Shown here: positions 8,631-16,709 of the stretch, one piece after another
How the letters are laid out: every line of letters begins with the position of its first letter
Numbering within the stretch: the first letter of the stretch is position 1
DNA from: Streptomyces sp. H27-C3
GTDB lineage: Bacteria > Actinomycetota > Actinomycetes > Streptomycetales > Streptomycetaceae
Reading direction: 5' to 3'
Length of the DNA: 64,000 nucleotides
NCBI RefSeq assembly: GCF_030063415.1
Contig: NZ_JASITA010000018.1
Coordinates: forward strand, 62,001 to 126,000
Made by a program: the position numbers and the translations under genes
Notes under the pieces: generated by a model
Told to the model about the DNA's origin: nothing
Database searches by the model: none
What the model saw: the letters and a program-made list of their open reading frames with translations, nothing else

Positions 8631-9259
8631 CCGGACTCAGAGGTACGCGTGTCGCCGGGCGGTTCCCCGCCCGGCGACACGCCGCTTTCCCAGTCCAGCC
8701 CGTACCGCTGGAACAGCTCGGCCCGCAACAGGTCCGGCGGCATCGGGGCGCCGGGCAGCAGCACGGCGAACACCGCCCCCATCAGCAGGGCGCGCAGCAG
8801 CGGATAGTCGACGTCCGCATCGGGCGAGCCGTAGTGCACCACCGTGTCGCGGAGCAACTGCGCGAGGCGCTGCTGCTCCGGACACTGCACGAACCCCTCG
8901 GCCTGCAAAATGCCCGCCATGTGCGTGCGCATCAGGCGGGGCCGTTCGCGCGCCAGACCCAGAATGGCGTCGATGGCGCGGGCAAGGAGCTCGTCACCGT
9001 CCTCGGTGCGGGGCTCACGCTCCAGCGCGGCCTGGAGCGTCATGTGCATCAGCCGGTGCACGGCCGACTGCAGCAGCTGCCGTTTCCCGGGGAAGTAGTA
9101 CGACACCAGCCCCCGGGCCGCGCCGGCCCGGTCGGCGATGTCTCCGAGCTTCGTCGCCTCGTAACCGTGCTCCCCGACGAGCTCCACGGTCGCCTGCAGC
9201 AGCCGCTCCCTTGAACGTCGTCGCAACTCTTCATTGACCGATGCGCTGCGCGGGGACAT
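8618..9259 (-). CDS. TetR-family regulator
   Basis: A 213-residue repressor. The N-terminal domain has the usual TetR order: RERLLQATVELVGEHGYEAT (about 16-35), the recognition helix region AGAARGLVSYYFPGK (about 44-58), then a ligand domain (LLQSAVHRLM onward). Start ATG at 9259 is preceded by AGGAGTACAG. The C-terminal ~20 residues (GGEPPGD...) are encoded by the terminator hairpin of the neighbouring gene, so the tail is probably unstructured. A short perfect palindrome lies 20 bases upstream of the start and suggests autoregulation. Target genes other than itself are unknown. Confidence 0.88.
   Translation of the reverse strand: MSPRSASVNEELRRRSRERLLQATVELVGEHGYEATKLGDIADRAGAARGLVSYYFPGKRQLLQSAVHRLMHMTLQAALEREPRTEDGDELLARAIDAILGLARERPRLMRTHMAGILQAEGFVQCPEQQRLAQLLRDTVVHYGSPDADVDYPLLRALLMGAVFAVLLPGAPMPPDLLRAELFQRYGLDWESGVSPGGEPPGDTRTSESGQRR
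8649..8680 (+). terminator. 14-bp perfect hairpin after LVIVD gene
   Basis: Arms GTGTCGCCGGGCGG and CCGCCCGGCGACAC with loop TTCC, 18 bases after the LVIVD stop. No T-tract follows, as is usual in Streptomyces. The hairpin lies inside the last codons of the convergent TetR gene. Confidence 0.7.
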
Positions 9260-9278
9260 GCTGTACTCCTGCGTTGAC

Positions 9279-9291
9279 TGGCTACGAGCCA
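9279..9291. promoter_or_regulatory. Putative TetR operator, TGGCT-ACG-AGCCA
   Basis: Perfect 5-3-5 inverted repeat 19 bp from the TetR start codon, in a locally AT-richer promoter region (TATATT on the minus strand). Confidence 0.5.
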
Positions 9292-9415
9292 ATATACTCA
9301 GTTGTCTCACGTCAGCCCCCTTCCGGGGTCCGTATCGTGGGATTGCCATCCGTTATCCGGCGGCGCGGGGGACTGCCGGATACGGATGGCGTTTTCTGTC
9401 GGGGAGCTGAGAGGC

Positions 9416-10177
9416 TCAGCCCTGCCAGGCGAAGACGTGTGACCGGCCGATGGCCGTGAAACCGCGGCGTGCGTACCAGCGCTGCGGCCAGCCTTCCGGG
9501 TCGGACACCAGGAAGAGCAGGGCCGAGTCCCCGGCGTGGTGCACGGCGGTCGACAGGATCGCGTTCGCGTAGCCGCGCCCGGAGTGGTGGTCGGCGGTGA
9601 TGAGGCCTTCCAACTGGGCGATGCCCTGATCCGGTTCGAGATAGACGTCGGCCCAGGCGCTGATGGTGCCGTTCTCGTCGCGTACGGCGAAGAAGTCGAC
9701 CCGTTCGGCGCCGCCGAGCCGGGCCGCGCGGGAATCGGCGAGCTGACTGATGACGCCGTCGTCGGCGTCGGGCAGCCAGCTGCGGAACTGCCGGACGGTG
9801 GCCGGCCGCAGCTCGTTCAGGGACACCGTGCGCACCCGCGGGTCGGGGGCGGCGGCCTTGCCGGAGCGCACCATGACGAGCTCGGTCGCGTGGGTGTACC
9901 CGGCGGCCGTGAGCGCCGGGGCAACGGCGGCCCCCACGGCGTCGTCCAGCACGGTGATCCGGCGGTGGGCCAGGTGCCCGAGCACGGAGTCCGCGAGTGC
10001 GGGGAGCCGGGCGGGCGGCGCCGTGTCGTCGATGACGATCTGGTTGTGTTCGGGGGAGTGCGCGTACTCGGGGGTCAGCACCGCCACGCCACCGGGCACC
10101 TCGGTGGTCTCGGCGGCCTGGCGTCTGGCGAAGGACGCACGGAAGGCCGCGATGCGTTCAAGATCCGTGGCTGGCAT
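9416..10177 (-). CDS. GNAT-family N-acetyltransferase
   Basis: A 253-residue two-part protein: a poorly conserved N-terminal half and a C-terminal GNAT domain (AWADVYLEPDQGIAQLEGLITADHH then SGRGYANAIL, about 177-212, the latter in place of the acetyl-CoA loop, and ARRGFTAIGRSHVF near the end). By family it transfers acetyl from acetyl-CoA to an amine; the substrate is unknown. First of a minus-strand block, but 60 bp from the HAD gene, so co-transcription is not clear. Confidence 0.82.
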   Translation of the reverse strand: MPATDLERIAAFRASFARRQAAETTEVPGGVAVLTPEYAHSPEHNQIVIDDTAPPARLPALADSVLGHLAHRRITVLDDAVGAAVAPALTAAGYTHATELVMVRSGKAAAPDPRVRTVSLNELRPATVRQFRSWLPDADDGVISQLADSRAARLGGAERVDFFAVRDENGTISAWADVYLEPDQGIAQLEGLITADHHSGRGYANAILSTAVHHAGDSALLFLVSDPEGWPQRWYARRGFTAIGRSHVFAWQG

Positions 10178-10239
10178 GCGGTCACTGTATCGACGGGCCG
10201 CCCGGACTCGGCGGCTGCACGGATCCCGCGCGAGGCGGA

Positions 10240-10935
10240 TCAGTCGACGAGGTCGAGCACCGGGCGCAACCCCGCGGGCCGCTCATCGGCGGGCCCATGG
10301 TCAACGAACCGCACCGCGCAGCCCAGTTCGGCCGCGCCGCCGTCCGCGTGCCGGTCGTCGCCGACCATCAGGACCTCCAGCGGATCGTGCCCGAGCGCCT
10401 CGCAGGCCGCGGCGAAGAGTCGCGGGTCCGGTTTCTGGATGCCGTGCTCGTAGGACAGGACGTACGCGTCCACCCGTGCGTCCAGCCCGTGCGCGCGGAA
10501 CACCGGCCGCAGGTCCCAGCCGATGTTGCTGACCACCGCGACTCCGATGCCTCGGCGGCGCAGCTCGCCGAGCACCTCGGCGGTGTCGGGGTACGGCCGC
10601 CAGGCGTCCGGCGACATGTGGCGGTCGTAGAGGGCGTCGTACAGGCGTGCGTCCGGGAGCTCCACCTGGCGGGCGAGGCCCGTGTAGGCGGCGCGGTGGC
10701 GCTCCGTGCTCTCGTCGCGGGTGGCCCACAGGTCCGCGAGATGCGGCGGCACCCGCAGGGGAGAGGCCCCGCCGGGCAGCGCGCCCGCTGCCTCCAGCTG
10801 CCGCGCGTACCGGGTGAACGCTTCGGGCGGTACGTCGAGACCCAGCTCGTCGATGGCGGCCCGGAGCCATGCGCCGGTCGGTTCGATCCTCAGGAGGGTG
10901 CCGGAGAAGTCGAAGAGGACGGCCTTGATCGTCAC
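10240..10935 (-). CDS. HAD-superfamily hydrolase-like protein
   Basis: A 231-residue HAD fold: motif I DFSGT at 9-13, motif II VVSNIGW, motif III KPDPRLF, motif IV VLMVGDDRHADGG. In motif I the second aspartate of DxDGT, the usual acid/base of HAD phosphatases, is serine, so catalysis may differ from ordinary phosphatases. The GTG start at 10935 overlaps the stop of the PAP2 gene in GTGA, so translation is coupled to that phosphatase. Confidence 0.85.
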   Translation of the reverse strand: MTIKAVLFDFSGTLLRIEPTGAWLRAAIDELGLDVPPEAFTRYARQLEAAGALPGGASPLRVPPHLADLWATRDESTERHRAAYTGLARQVELPDARLYDALYDRHMSPDAWRPYPDTAEVLGELRRRGIGVAVVSNIGWDLRPVFRAHGLDARVDAYVLSYEHGIQKPDPRLFAAACEALGHDPLEVLMVGDDRHADGGAAELGCAVRFVDHGPADERPAGLRPVLDLVD

Positions 10936-11612
10936 GCGGGTACTCCTTCTCGGGAGGCGCGACCGTACGCCACGACGGAGAGGGCCACGAGCGCCACCCC
11001 CAGCAGCCATCCGCCCAGCACGTCGGTCGGCCAGTGCACGCCGAGATACATCCGGGTCAGGCCGACACCGGCGACCGACACCACGCCCACCACGAGGACG
11101 ACGGCACGCAGCAGGGAGTCCGCGCCGCACAGGGCGAGCAGCCACACCAGCAGTCCGAAGGTGACCGTGGCCGTCATCGCGTGGCCGGACGGCCAGGCCG
11201 CGAAGTGCGCGGAGTCGACCGGGTCGGGCCACTGGGGCCGCTCACGGCCCACCGCGGCCTTGAGGCCCTGTTGCAGCAAGGTCCCGGCCACGCTGGTCGC
11301 GACGGCCCAGAGGGCCGGCAGCCGCTCTCCCTGCCACAGCAGCCAGCCGACGGCGACGGCCAGCAGGGCGCGCATCATCCAGGGGTCCCACACCCAGTCG
11401 GCGAGGATCCGGTTCGTCTTCGTGATCCCGGGGTGGCCGACCGCCGAGCCGTGCAGGCCGTCGACGACCGTGCGGTCGAACGACATCAGGGGTCCCCACT
11501 CGAACGCGACGAGCAGCAGGAGCAGGCCCGACAGGGCGGTGAAGGCGATACCGGTGCGCAGCGGGGCCGGGGGTGCGGGGCGGGCCGACGAAGCGAGGTG
11601 TGGGGGGTGCAT
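10932..11612 (-). CDS. PAP2-family membrane phosphatase
   Basis: Integral-membrane phosphatase acting on lipid or isoprenoid phosphates by family. The 226 residues give about five to six membrane helices and the three PAP2 motifs: KAAVGRERP, PSGHAMT and RMYLGVHWPTDVLGG. ATG at 11612 (MHPPHL) was chosen because GGTGAGGATC precedes it; an in-frame ATG six codons upstream has a weaker site. Upstream lies the M56 peptidase gene (34-base gap) and downstream it overlaps the HAD gene by four bases, so the three probably form one transcript. Confidence 0.9.
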   Translation of the reverse strand: MHPPHLASSARPAPPAPLRTGIAFTALSGLLLLLVAFEWGPLMSFDRTVVDGLHGSAVGHPGITKTNRILADWVWDPWMMRALLAVAVGWLLWQGERLPALWAVATSVAGTLLQQGLKAAVGRERPQWPDPVDSAHFAAWPSGHAMTATVTFGLLVWLLALCGADSLLRAVVLVVGVVSVAGVGLTRMYLGVHWPTDVLGGWLLGVALVALSVVAYGRASREGVPA

Positions 11613-11645
11613 GGAAAGATCCTCACCCACGACCGGTGGTGGAAA

Positions 11646-12581
11646 CTATCCCAGGGCGCGCAGCCCCGGCACGAAAGCCACCAGCAGCGGCACCACCGGG
11701 ACGAACGAGGCGGCGGCCGTCAGCCGCAGTCTGCGGCCCGCGGTGAGGCGGGGGGCCGCAGAGAGCAGCCGGTGCACGCGTCGCGGAAGTTCCGCGTCGG
11801 ACATCGCGCAGGGGCCGAACACCCCGCGGTCCTCGTTGAGTTCGACCAGGGCCAGCGCGATCGTGAGGCGGCCGAACCGCCGTGAGGCGACATCGTCGGC
11901 AGCCAGCTCCACCAGCCGGTGCATCTCGTCGCGGAACGCCGCGAACACCGGGATCTGCGGAAAGCCGATGGCCAGCGCGGACGCGCAGTGCAGCAACCAG
12001 TCGTGCCTGGCCCGCGCGTGTCCCTGCTCGTGCGCCAGCACGGCGTCGAGCTGGCGGCCCTTGAGGCGCTGCAACGCCGCTGTGGTGATGACCAGTTGCG
12101 GCGCCGCCCCGGGCAGCCACCAGGCGTCGGGCCGCTCACCCTCGAGTACGACGAGCCGGTCACTGCCGGGCTCCTCGCCGGGCATCAGCGGGGAGCGTAC
12201 GAGCAGTTCCGCGCGCCGCTGCCTGCGGCCCACGTGCGCCCGGCGGATCTCCCGGACCAGCATCGCCGCGGTCCAGACGCCTCCGCACGCCAGCAGCACC
12301 GCGATGACCGCCGACCAAGGGCCGTACGCGGCAAGGGCGTACGCCTCCATCACGCCGTGCGGCGCGGAGGCGAACACGTGGCCCCGTACGGCCTGCCAGG
12401 CGGCGGCCGCGCTGAACGTCATCGACAGTGCGAAGCACAGCAGCACGGCGGCCACCACGCACTGCCACACCCACAGCGCCACCACGGGCTCGCGATCCCG
12501 CCAGTCGGCGCGCGACATGAGCCGCGGGGCCGCGACGGCAGCAAGGACGCCGAGCAGCAGAAGCGCGAGGGAGACCGTCAT
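11646..12581 (-). CDS. M56 (BlaR1-like) membrane metallopeptidase
   Basis: A 311-residue membrane protein with N-terminal helices (about 2-20, 33-58, 87-108), a cytoplasmic zinc peptidase domain with HEQGH at 184-188 and the downstream acidic ligand region LVELAADD near 227, and a final hydrophobic segment. In the BlaR1 family such proteases act in signal transduction together with a BlaI/CopY-type repressor; no such repressor gene is next to it here, and the penicillin-sensing domain is absent. It precedes the PAP2 and HAD genes. Confidence 0.88.
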   Translation of the reverse strand: MTVSLALLLLGVLAAVAAPRLMSRADWRDREPVVALWVWQCVVAAVLLCFALSMTFSAAAAWQAVRGHVFASAPHGVMEAYALAAYGPWSAVIAVLLACGGVWTAAMLVREIRRAHVGRRQRRAELLVRSPLMPGEEPGSDRLVVLEGERPDAWWLPGAAPQLVITTAALQRLKGRQLDAVLAHEQGHARARHDWLLHCASALAIGFPQIPVFAAFRDEMHRLVELAADDVASRRFGRLTIALALVELNEDRGVFGPCAMSDAELPRRVHRLLSAAPRLTAGRRLRLTAAASFVPVVPLLVAFVPGLRALG

Positions 12582-12706
12582 GGGGTCAGCCTATGAGGCG
12601 GTGCTACCTGGCGGTACGGCCTCGCGCGGCAAGTGACGCAGGCCACGGTTTCGCCGAGGACCGCAGAGGCGTCTAGAGCCGCCCCCGCAGGGGAAACCCG
12701 GCGCCC

Positions 12707-13282
12707 TCACAGCGTGAGCAGCATCGCGATCATGCCGATGCCCATGGACAGCCGGCAGGCCAGCGCGAGCTCCGGCCGCGCCCCCCAGGCGACGGCCACG
12801 CCGCTCTCCGGGTCCCTCGCCACCACGGACACGGGCATCAGCCGCACCCCCGAGCGCAGCACGTATCCGGCGTAGTACAGCAGCAGGGCGCCGGTCAGCA
12901 GCGGGATTCCGCCCGCGCCGTACCCGGTCGTGTGCCCCGTGTGCGCGGAACTTCCGGCGCCGGGCGCCATCACCAGCGCCATATAGACCATCGCGGCCGA
13001 CCCGATCACATGGTGCAGGTGGTGCGTGCTCCCGCGGGAGTGACCCAGGGCCCACAGCGCCGCGACGCCGAACACGGCGGCGTACAGCGCCCACCCCCAC
13101 ACCGGCGGCGCGATCGCCGCCGCGGGAAGGGCCATAGCTGCCATACCGAATCCCATCAGCGCCTCGCTGCCCGCACCCGTGCGGTGTTCCCCCGCGCCGC
13201 TGCTCATGCGCAGCAGGCAGTACGCGCCGGTCGCCGCGCACAGCGCAACGAGCAGCCAGCCGGACATCGCCTCTCCGTGCAC
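12707..13282 (-). CDS. DUF5134 membrane protein
   Basis: A 191-residue membrane protein of about six hydrophobic helices, with a His-rich loop (HHLHHVIGSAAMVY) within the second half, the pattern of the actinobacterial DUF5134 family. Function unknown. The GTG at 13282 lies behind GGGGAGG; an ATG five codons in (MSGWLL) is also preceded by GGAGAGG. The gap to the M56 gene downstream is 125 bp, with nothing recognisable. Confidence 0.8.
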   Translation of the reverse strand: MHGEAMSGWLLVALCAATGAYCLLRMSSGAGEHRTGAGSEALMGFGMAAMALPAAAIAPPVWGWALYAAVFGVAALWALGHSRGSTHHLHHVIGSAAMVYMALVMAPGAGSSAHTGHTTGYGAGGIPLLTGALLLYYAGYVLRSGVRLMPVSVVARDPESGVAVAWGARPELALACRLSMGIGMIAMLLTL

Positions 13283-13440
13283 GGCGAACCTCCCCGTTCG
13301 ACGGACGGTGTCGTCCCGTCGATGCCCAGGGCCGTGACGTCGTATGCGAGCGCACGGGGGTACATGGGGGGCTCACCGGAGGTATTCGAGTCCGCCCCAC
13401 CCGTGCGAGCCGCGCCGGGCAAAGCCGTGGCCGGACCGGA

Positions 13441-14016
13441 CTACCGCTCGCCGAGCTCCACGGTGAGGGCGCCGCCGAGCAGCTCACGGGCCCGCTCCAG
13501 GGTCAGTGACCCGCTGAGCCACCGCTCGCTGATCCCCTCGACCAGCGCCGTGAGGCGCTCCGCCGCGGCTTCGGGGTCGGCCCCGGCCGCGGCCGAACCG
13601 GCGCTCTGCGCGGCGCGGATCGCCTCGGCGACATCACTCACCCAGGATCGGGTGGACTGCGCCAGGGTCTCGCGCAGGTCGGTCTCGAAGATGGCGCTGG
13701 CGCGCAACTCGCCCCAGGCGGTGCTGTTCTCGCGGACCCGGGGCGTGTCCTGGAGTTCGAGGAGGAGCATCTGCTCCAGCTCCTCGCGCGGGCCACCGGA
13801 GGCCGTCGCGATCTCGTCCGTGTACGCCCCGGCCCGGTCACTGATGAATTCGAGCGTCCGGCGGACCAGACCGGCGCGGTCGCCGAAGTGGTAGTAGATC
13901 AGCGCCGTGGACACCCCCGCCTCGGTGGCCAGCTGCTCGACGCGCAGTCCGCGCACACCACTGCGGGCGATGACCCGTACGGCGGCTTCCATGATCAGCA
14001 CCTGGCGATCGGACAT
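13441..14016 (-). CDS. TetR-family regulator, divergent from agmatine deiminase
   Basis: A 191-residue TetR protein: IMEAAVRVIARSGVRGLRV (8-26), recognition segment AGVSTALIYYHFGDRAGLV (33-51), then a ligand-binding domain. It faces aguA across a 153-bp gap containing two copies of a nearly identical palindrome, one near each gene, so it very likely represses both itself and aguA. The inducer is unknown; an amine or polyamine is a natural guess from the neighbour (inference). Confidence 0.9.
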   Translation of the reverse strand: MSDRQVLIMEAAVRVIARSGVRGLRVEQLATEAGVSTALIYYHFGDRAGLVRRTLEFISDRAGAYTDEIATASGGPREELEQMLLLELQDTPRVRENSTAWGELRASAIFETDLRETLAQSTRSWVSDVAEAIRAAQSAGSAAAGADPEAAAERLTALVEGISERWLSGSLTLERARELLGGALTVELGER

Positions 14017-14068
14017 GTTCTCTACTCACTCCTCGGGAAAATCCGACGGTCGATCCCTGACCGAAGTC

Positions 14069-14090
14069 CTTGACTGAAAGTTCAGTCAAG
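14069..14090. promoter_or_regulatory. TetR operator 1, perfect 10-2-10 palindrome
   Basis: CTTGACTGAA-AG-TTCAGTCAAG, located on the regulator's side of the divergent gap. Confidence 0.8.
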
Positions 14091-14115
14091 CCACAGGATA
14101 GCGGCCAACGATCGG

Positions 14116-14135
14116 CTGACTGAATTTTCAGGCAG
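14116..14135. promoter_or_regulatory. TetR operator 2, 9-2-9 palindrome
   Basis: CTGACTGAA-TT-TTCAGGCAG, one mismatch between arms, sharing the TGACTGAA core with operator 1 and lying 35 bp before aguA. Confidence 0.75.
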
Positions 14136-14169
14136 CCGGTGTCTCAGCGAGGAGAGCGGAGCCAGTGCG

Positions 14170-15174
14170 ATGGGTACACGGATGCCGGCCGAGTGGGCCG
14201 AACACGAGGCATGCCTGATGGCATGGCCGACCCGGCAGGAACTCTGGGGCCCGGTCTACGACCGGGCGCTGGGGGAGTACGCGGCGGTGGCGCGAGCCAT
14301 CTCGGCCTTTGAGCCGGTGATCATGATCGCCGGACCCGGTCGGGGCGCGGAGGTACGCAGGGCCTGCGGGAAGCAGATCGAGGTCATCGAGCTGCCGACC
14401 GACGATTCCTGGCTGCGCGACTCGGGCCCGATCCTCGCGTTCACGCAGGACGGCGAGCGCGTCGGAGTGGACTTCCGCTTCAACGCCTGGGGCGAGAAGC
14501 GCTATCCGTGGGACTCCGACGACAAGCTCGCCGGGTTGCTGCTCGACCGGCTGGGTATCGGCCGCGTCCACTCCTCGATGGTCCTCGAAGGCGGCGCGAT
14601 CACCGTCGACGGCGAGGGGACACTCATCACCACCGAGCAGTGTCTGCTCCACCCCAACCGCAACCCCCTCATGAGCCGTGAAGAGATCGAGTCCGTGCTC
14701 AGGGAGCGGCTCGGCGCCGACAAGGTGATCTGGCTCCCCTACGGCGGGCTGGAGGACACCGAGACCGATGGGCACGTGGACGGGGTGTGCGCCTTCGTCG
14801 GCCCCGGCCGGGTCGTCGTGTCACTGCCGGACGACCCGGACCACCCCGACTACGCCCGGATGCGCGCCAACCGTGCGGTGCTGGAAGCGGTCACGGACGC
14901 CCGCGGAAGGAAGCTGGAGATCATCGAGCTGCCACAGACGGCGTACGCGGACCTCGACGGCGAAGAGATCGAGGTCGGCTATCTGAACTTCTACCTCGCC
15001 AATGGCGGTGTGGTCGTCCCCGTCGCCGGAACGCCGGAAGACAGGGCGGCCCTGGCCGTCCTCGCCGCCGCGCTCCCCGACCGCGAGGTCGTCGGGGTGG
15101 AGACACCGACGCTCGCCTACGGCGGTGGCGGCATCCACTGCATCACCCAGCAGCTCCCCAAGGCCGGGGCGTGA
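14170..15174 (+). CDS. aguA: Agmatine deiminase
   Basis: Converts agmatine to N-carbamoylputrescine and ammonia. The 334-residue protein is a peptidyl-arginine-deiminase-fold enzyme with MPAEWAEHEACLMAWPT at the start, DDSWLRDSGP near 78, a His/Asp region TDGHVDG near 200 and the catalytic cysteine in GGGIHCITQQ (about residue 324). It is slightly shorter than the ~360-residue norm. No N-carbamoylputrescine amidohydrolase follows directly; a nitrilase-fold gene lies about 3 kb downstream but belongs to another unit. The next frame starts at an overlapping GTGA and is truncated. Confidence 0.93.
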   Translation: MGTRMPAEWAEHEACLMAWPTRQELWGPVYDRALGEYAAVARAISAFEPVIMIAGPGRGAEVRRACGKQIEVIELPTDDSWLRDSGPILAFTQDGERVGVDFRFNAWGEKRYPWDSDDKLAGLLLDRLGIGRVHSSMVLEGGAITVDGEGTLITTEQCLLHPNRNPLMSREEIESVLRERLGADKVIWLPYGGLEDTETDGHVDGVCAFVGPGRVVVSLPDDPDHPDYARMRANRAVLEAVTDARGRKLEIIELPQTAYADLDGEEIEVGYLNFYLANGGVVVPVAGTPEDRAALAVLAAALPDREVVGVETPTLAYGGGGIHCITQQLPKAGA

Positions 15175-15344
15175 GCACCATGACGTACGAGCTGCTCACC
15201 TCCTTCGGCTCCCCGCTGGGCTCCCCGGCCCGGCGCTCGGGCAAGACGCTGACCTCCCGGTCCGCGCTCGGCCTGCTCCCCGCCGGAGCCACCGCCACGG
15301 GCTCGGTGCGCGTGACGGGCGGCGGCCGGGCTCACGGCCGGTAG
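15171..15344 (+). other. Truncated 57-codon frame coupled to aguA
   Basis: Starts at GTG overlapping the aguA stop (GTGA), has strong GC3 bias throughout (VSTMTYELLTSFGS...), then runs into the glyoxalase relic and stops. It looks like the 5' end of a former second gene of the aguA operon cut by recombination; no family recognised. Confidence 0.4.
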
Positions 15345-15400
15345 CGCAGCGGATGCTCCTCGGGCACCTCGACGACCGCGATGTGTACGCCGTCGGGATC
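15332..15400 (-). pseudogene. C-terminal relic of a second glyoxalase/VOC gene
   Basis: Encodes the last 22 residues of a VOC protein, ending VEVPEEHPLRYRP and stop; 17 of 22 positions equal the tail of the intact gene at 15418-15804 (VEVPEDHPLRYRP). The matching DNA is a direct repeat offset by 86 bp. Only the 3' end survives, next to the truncated frame on the other strand. Confidence 0.7.
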
Positions 15401-15417
15401 ACCCGAGGAGTTCCCCC

Positions 15418-15804
15418 TCAGGGTCGGTACCGCAGCGGGTGATCCTCGGGGACTTCCACGATGACGATTTTGCATCCGTCGGGATCCGCGATCCACATCT
15501 CGACGAGCCCCCAGGGCTCCTTCACCGGCGGGCGCAGCACCTCGACGCCGTGCGCCGTCAGTTCCTCGTGCGCAGCCTTCGCGTCCGCGACCTGAAGCCA
15601 CAGCTGGAGGCCGGGGGAGGGTGGGGTGTCGGAGCGCCCGGAGACCTCCAGGAAGCCGCCGCCGAGGAAGTACACTGTGCCGCGCTCGGGGCCCGTGCCG
15701 AAGTCGCGGTACACGGCGAGCCCCAGCGCGTCGCCATAGAAGGCGCGGGACCGTTCGGGGTCGGTGGGGTGCAGGAGCGTCCTGCTGCTCAGTACGTGGA
15801 CCAT
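15418..15804 (-). CDS. Glyoxalase/bleomycin-resistance (VOC) family protein
   Basis: A single-module 128-residue VOC protein (two beta-alpha-beta-beta-beta units): SSRTLLHPTDPERSRAFYGD at the start, GTVYFLGGGFLEV, then LQLWLQVADAKAAHEEL and WIADPDGCKIVIVEVPEDH. Members bind metals or small ligands or act as lyases and dioxygenases; the substrate is unknown. ATG at 15804. The gene downstream in its direction is a relic of a paralogue, so a tandem pair once existed. Confidence 0.85.
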   Translation of the reverse strand: MVHVLSSRTLLHPTDPERSRAFYGDALGLAVYRDFGTGPERGTVYFLGGGFLEVSGRSDTPPSPGLQLWLQVADAKAAHEELTAHGVEVLRPPVKEPWGLVEMWIADPDGCKIVIVEVPEDHPLRYRP

Positions 15805-15896
15805 GCGTCCGGACCCTAGGGGATCCCCGCCAGCGCGGCGAGGCCCGGCGCGCCCGTGTCCCGGGCGCCCCTCGGCTTTGCGCCACCGCGCGCGGC

Positions 15897-16583
15897 TCAG
15901 CCGATCGGCGTCGGCATCCGGACCACGTCGTAGGCCAACGGGATCACGTCTCCGGTGCCCGGGTCGCTCAGCTCCACGCGCCAGCGCTCGGCGAACTGGT
16001 CCACGCCCTCGGTCATCGGGATGGTGCCCGAGATCAGCACCGTGCCGGGAATCAGGTCGCCGCGCCCACGCAGTACGTCGGCCCAGTACCCGGGGGTGAG
16101 CAGCTCGGCCAGCGTGCCGTCCTGGATCAGCGTCTCGGCGCCCTCGTGGGTCACCCAGGCCCGCAGGGTCAGCTCGTCGAGCCGCTCCGTCACGTCGGAC
16201 AGCGGCCAGGCGCGGCGGGCGAGCACGTCGGGCCCGGCGTTCTTGCTCCACGCCACCCCGTGCACCTCCAGCTCCCGGTCGGTGTGGTCGCAGGCCGCCG
16301 ACAGCAGCAGCTCCCCGTCACCGGCCACCACCAGCGCCCACTCGGCCTCGCCCGAGGTGGCGCCGTGCTGGACACTGACCAGGTCGGTCTGCTGGGCGAG
16401 GTAGGGCGAGACCGGGTAGAGCGCGGGCGTCACGGAGGGGGCGGGCACGCCCAGCGCGGCGAGTTCCGCCACGTGCGCCGCCACGTCGTCCTGGCTGCGT
16501 CCGGCGTATCCGGCGTTCAGCACCTGGACGACATCGACGTCCCTGGTGGAGCCGTCGGGGAGTTCGAAGGTCAGCAGCGCCAT
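15897..16583 (-). CDS. DUF2848 family protein
   Basis: A 228-residue protein of the DUF2848 family, related in fold to fumarylacetoacetate hydrolase-type enzymes; seen motifs are TFELPDGSTRDV at the start, AGYAGRSQDDVAAHVAEL near 30, and LIPGTVLISGTIP near 190. Enzymatic role not established. ATG at 16583 follows GGAGATTTTCC. It is divergent from an MHS-type transporter and shares with it, and with the GntR gene 3 kb away, a 17-bp operator, so it probably belongs to a catabolic unit with the transporter and the nitrilase-like gene. Confidence 0.85.
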   Translation of the reverse strand: MALLTFELPDGSTRDVDVVQVLNAGYAGRSQDDVAAHVAELAALGVPAPSVTPALYPVSPYLAQQTDLVSVQHGATSGEAEWALVVAGDGELLLSAACDHTDRELEVHGVAWSKNAGPDVLARRAWPLSDVTERLDELTLRAWVTHEGAETLIQDGTLAELLTPGYWADVLRGRGDLIPGTVLISGTIPMTEGVDQFAERWRVELSDPGTGDVIPLAYDVVRMPTPIG

Positions 16584-16652
16584 GGAAAATCTCCACATCG
16601 GTCGCGGTATCGGAGCGGTTAACTTTGCGCGGAGGGCTTGCGCATACGACCT

Positions 16653-16669
16653 GTATACAAGAAGTATGC
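16653..16669. promoter_or_regulatory. GntR operator, site 1
   Basis: GTATACAAGAAGTATGC in the gap between DUF2848 and transporter genes. It matches the site at 19544-19560 upstream of the GntR gene in 14 of 17 positions, and both are followed by CGA (consensus GYATACAASAAGTATRC). Confidence 0.75.
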
Positions 16670-16709
16670 CGAAAGGTCGACGTCACGCCCTCGCACAAGG
16701 ACGGAAAAC

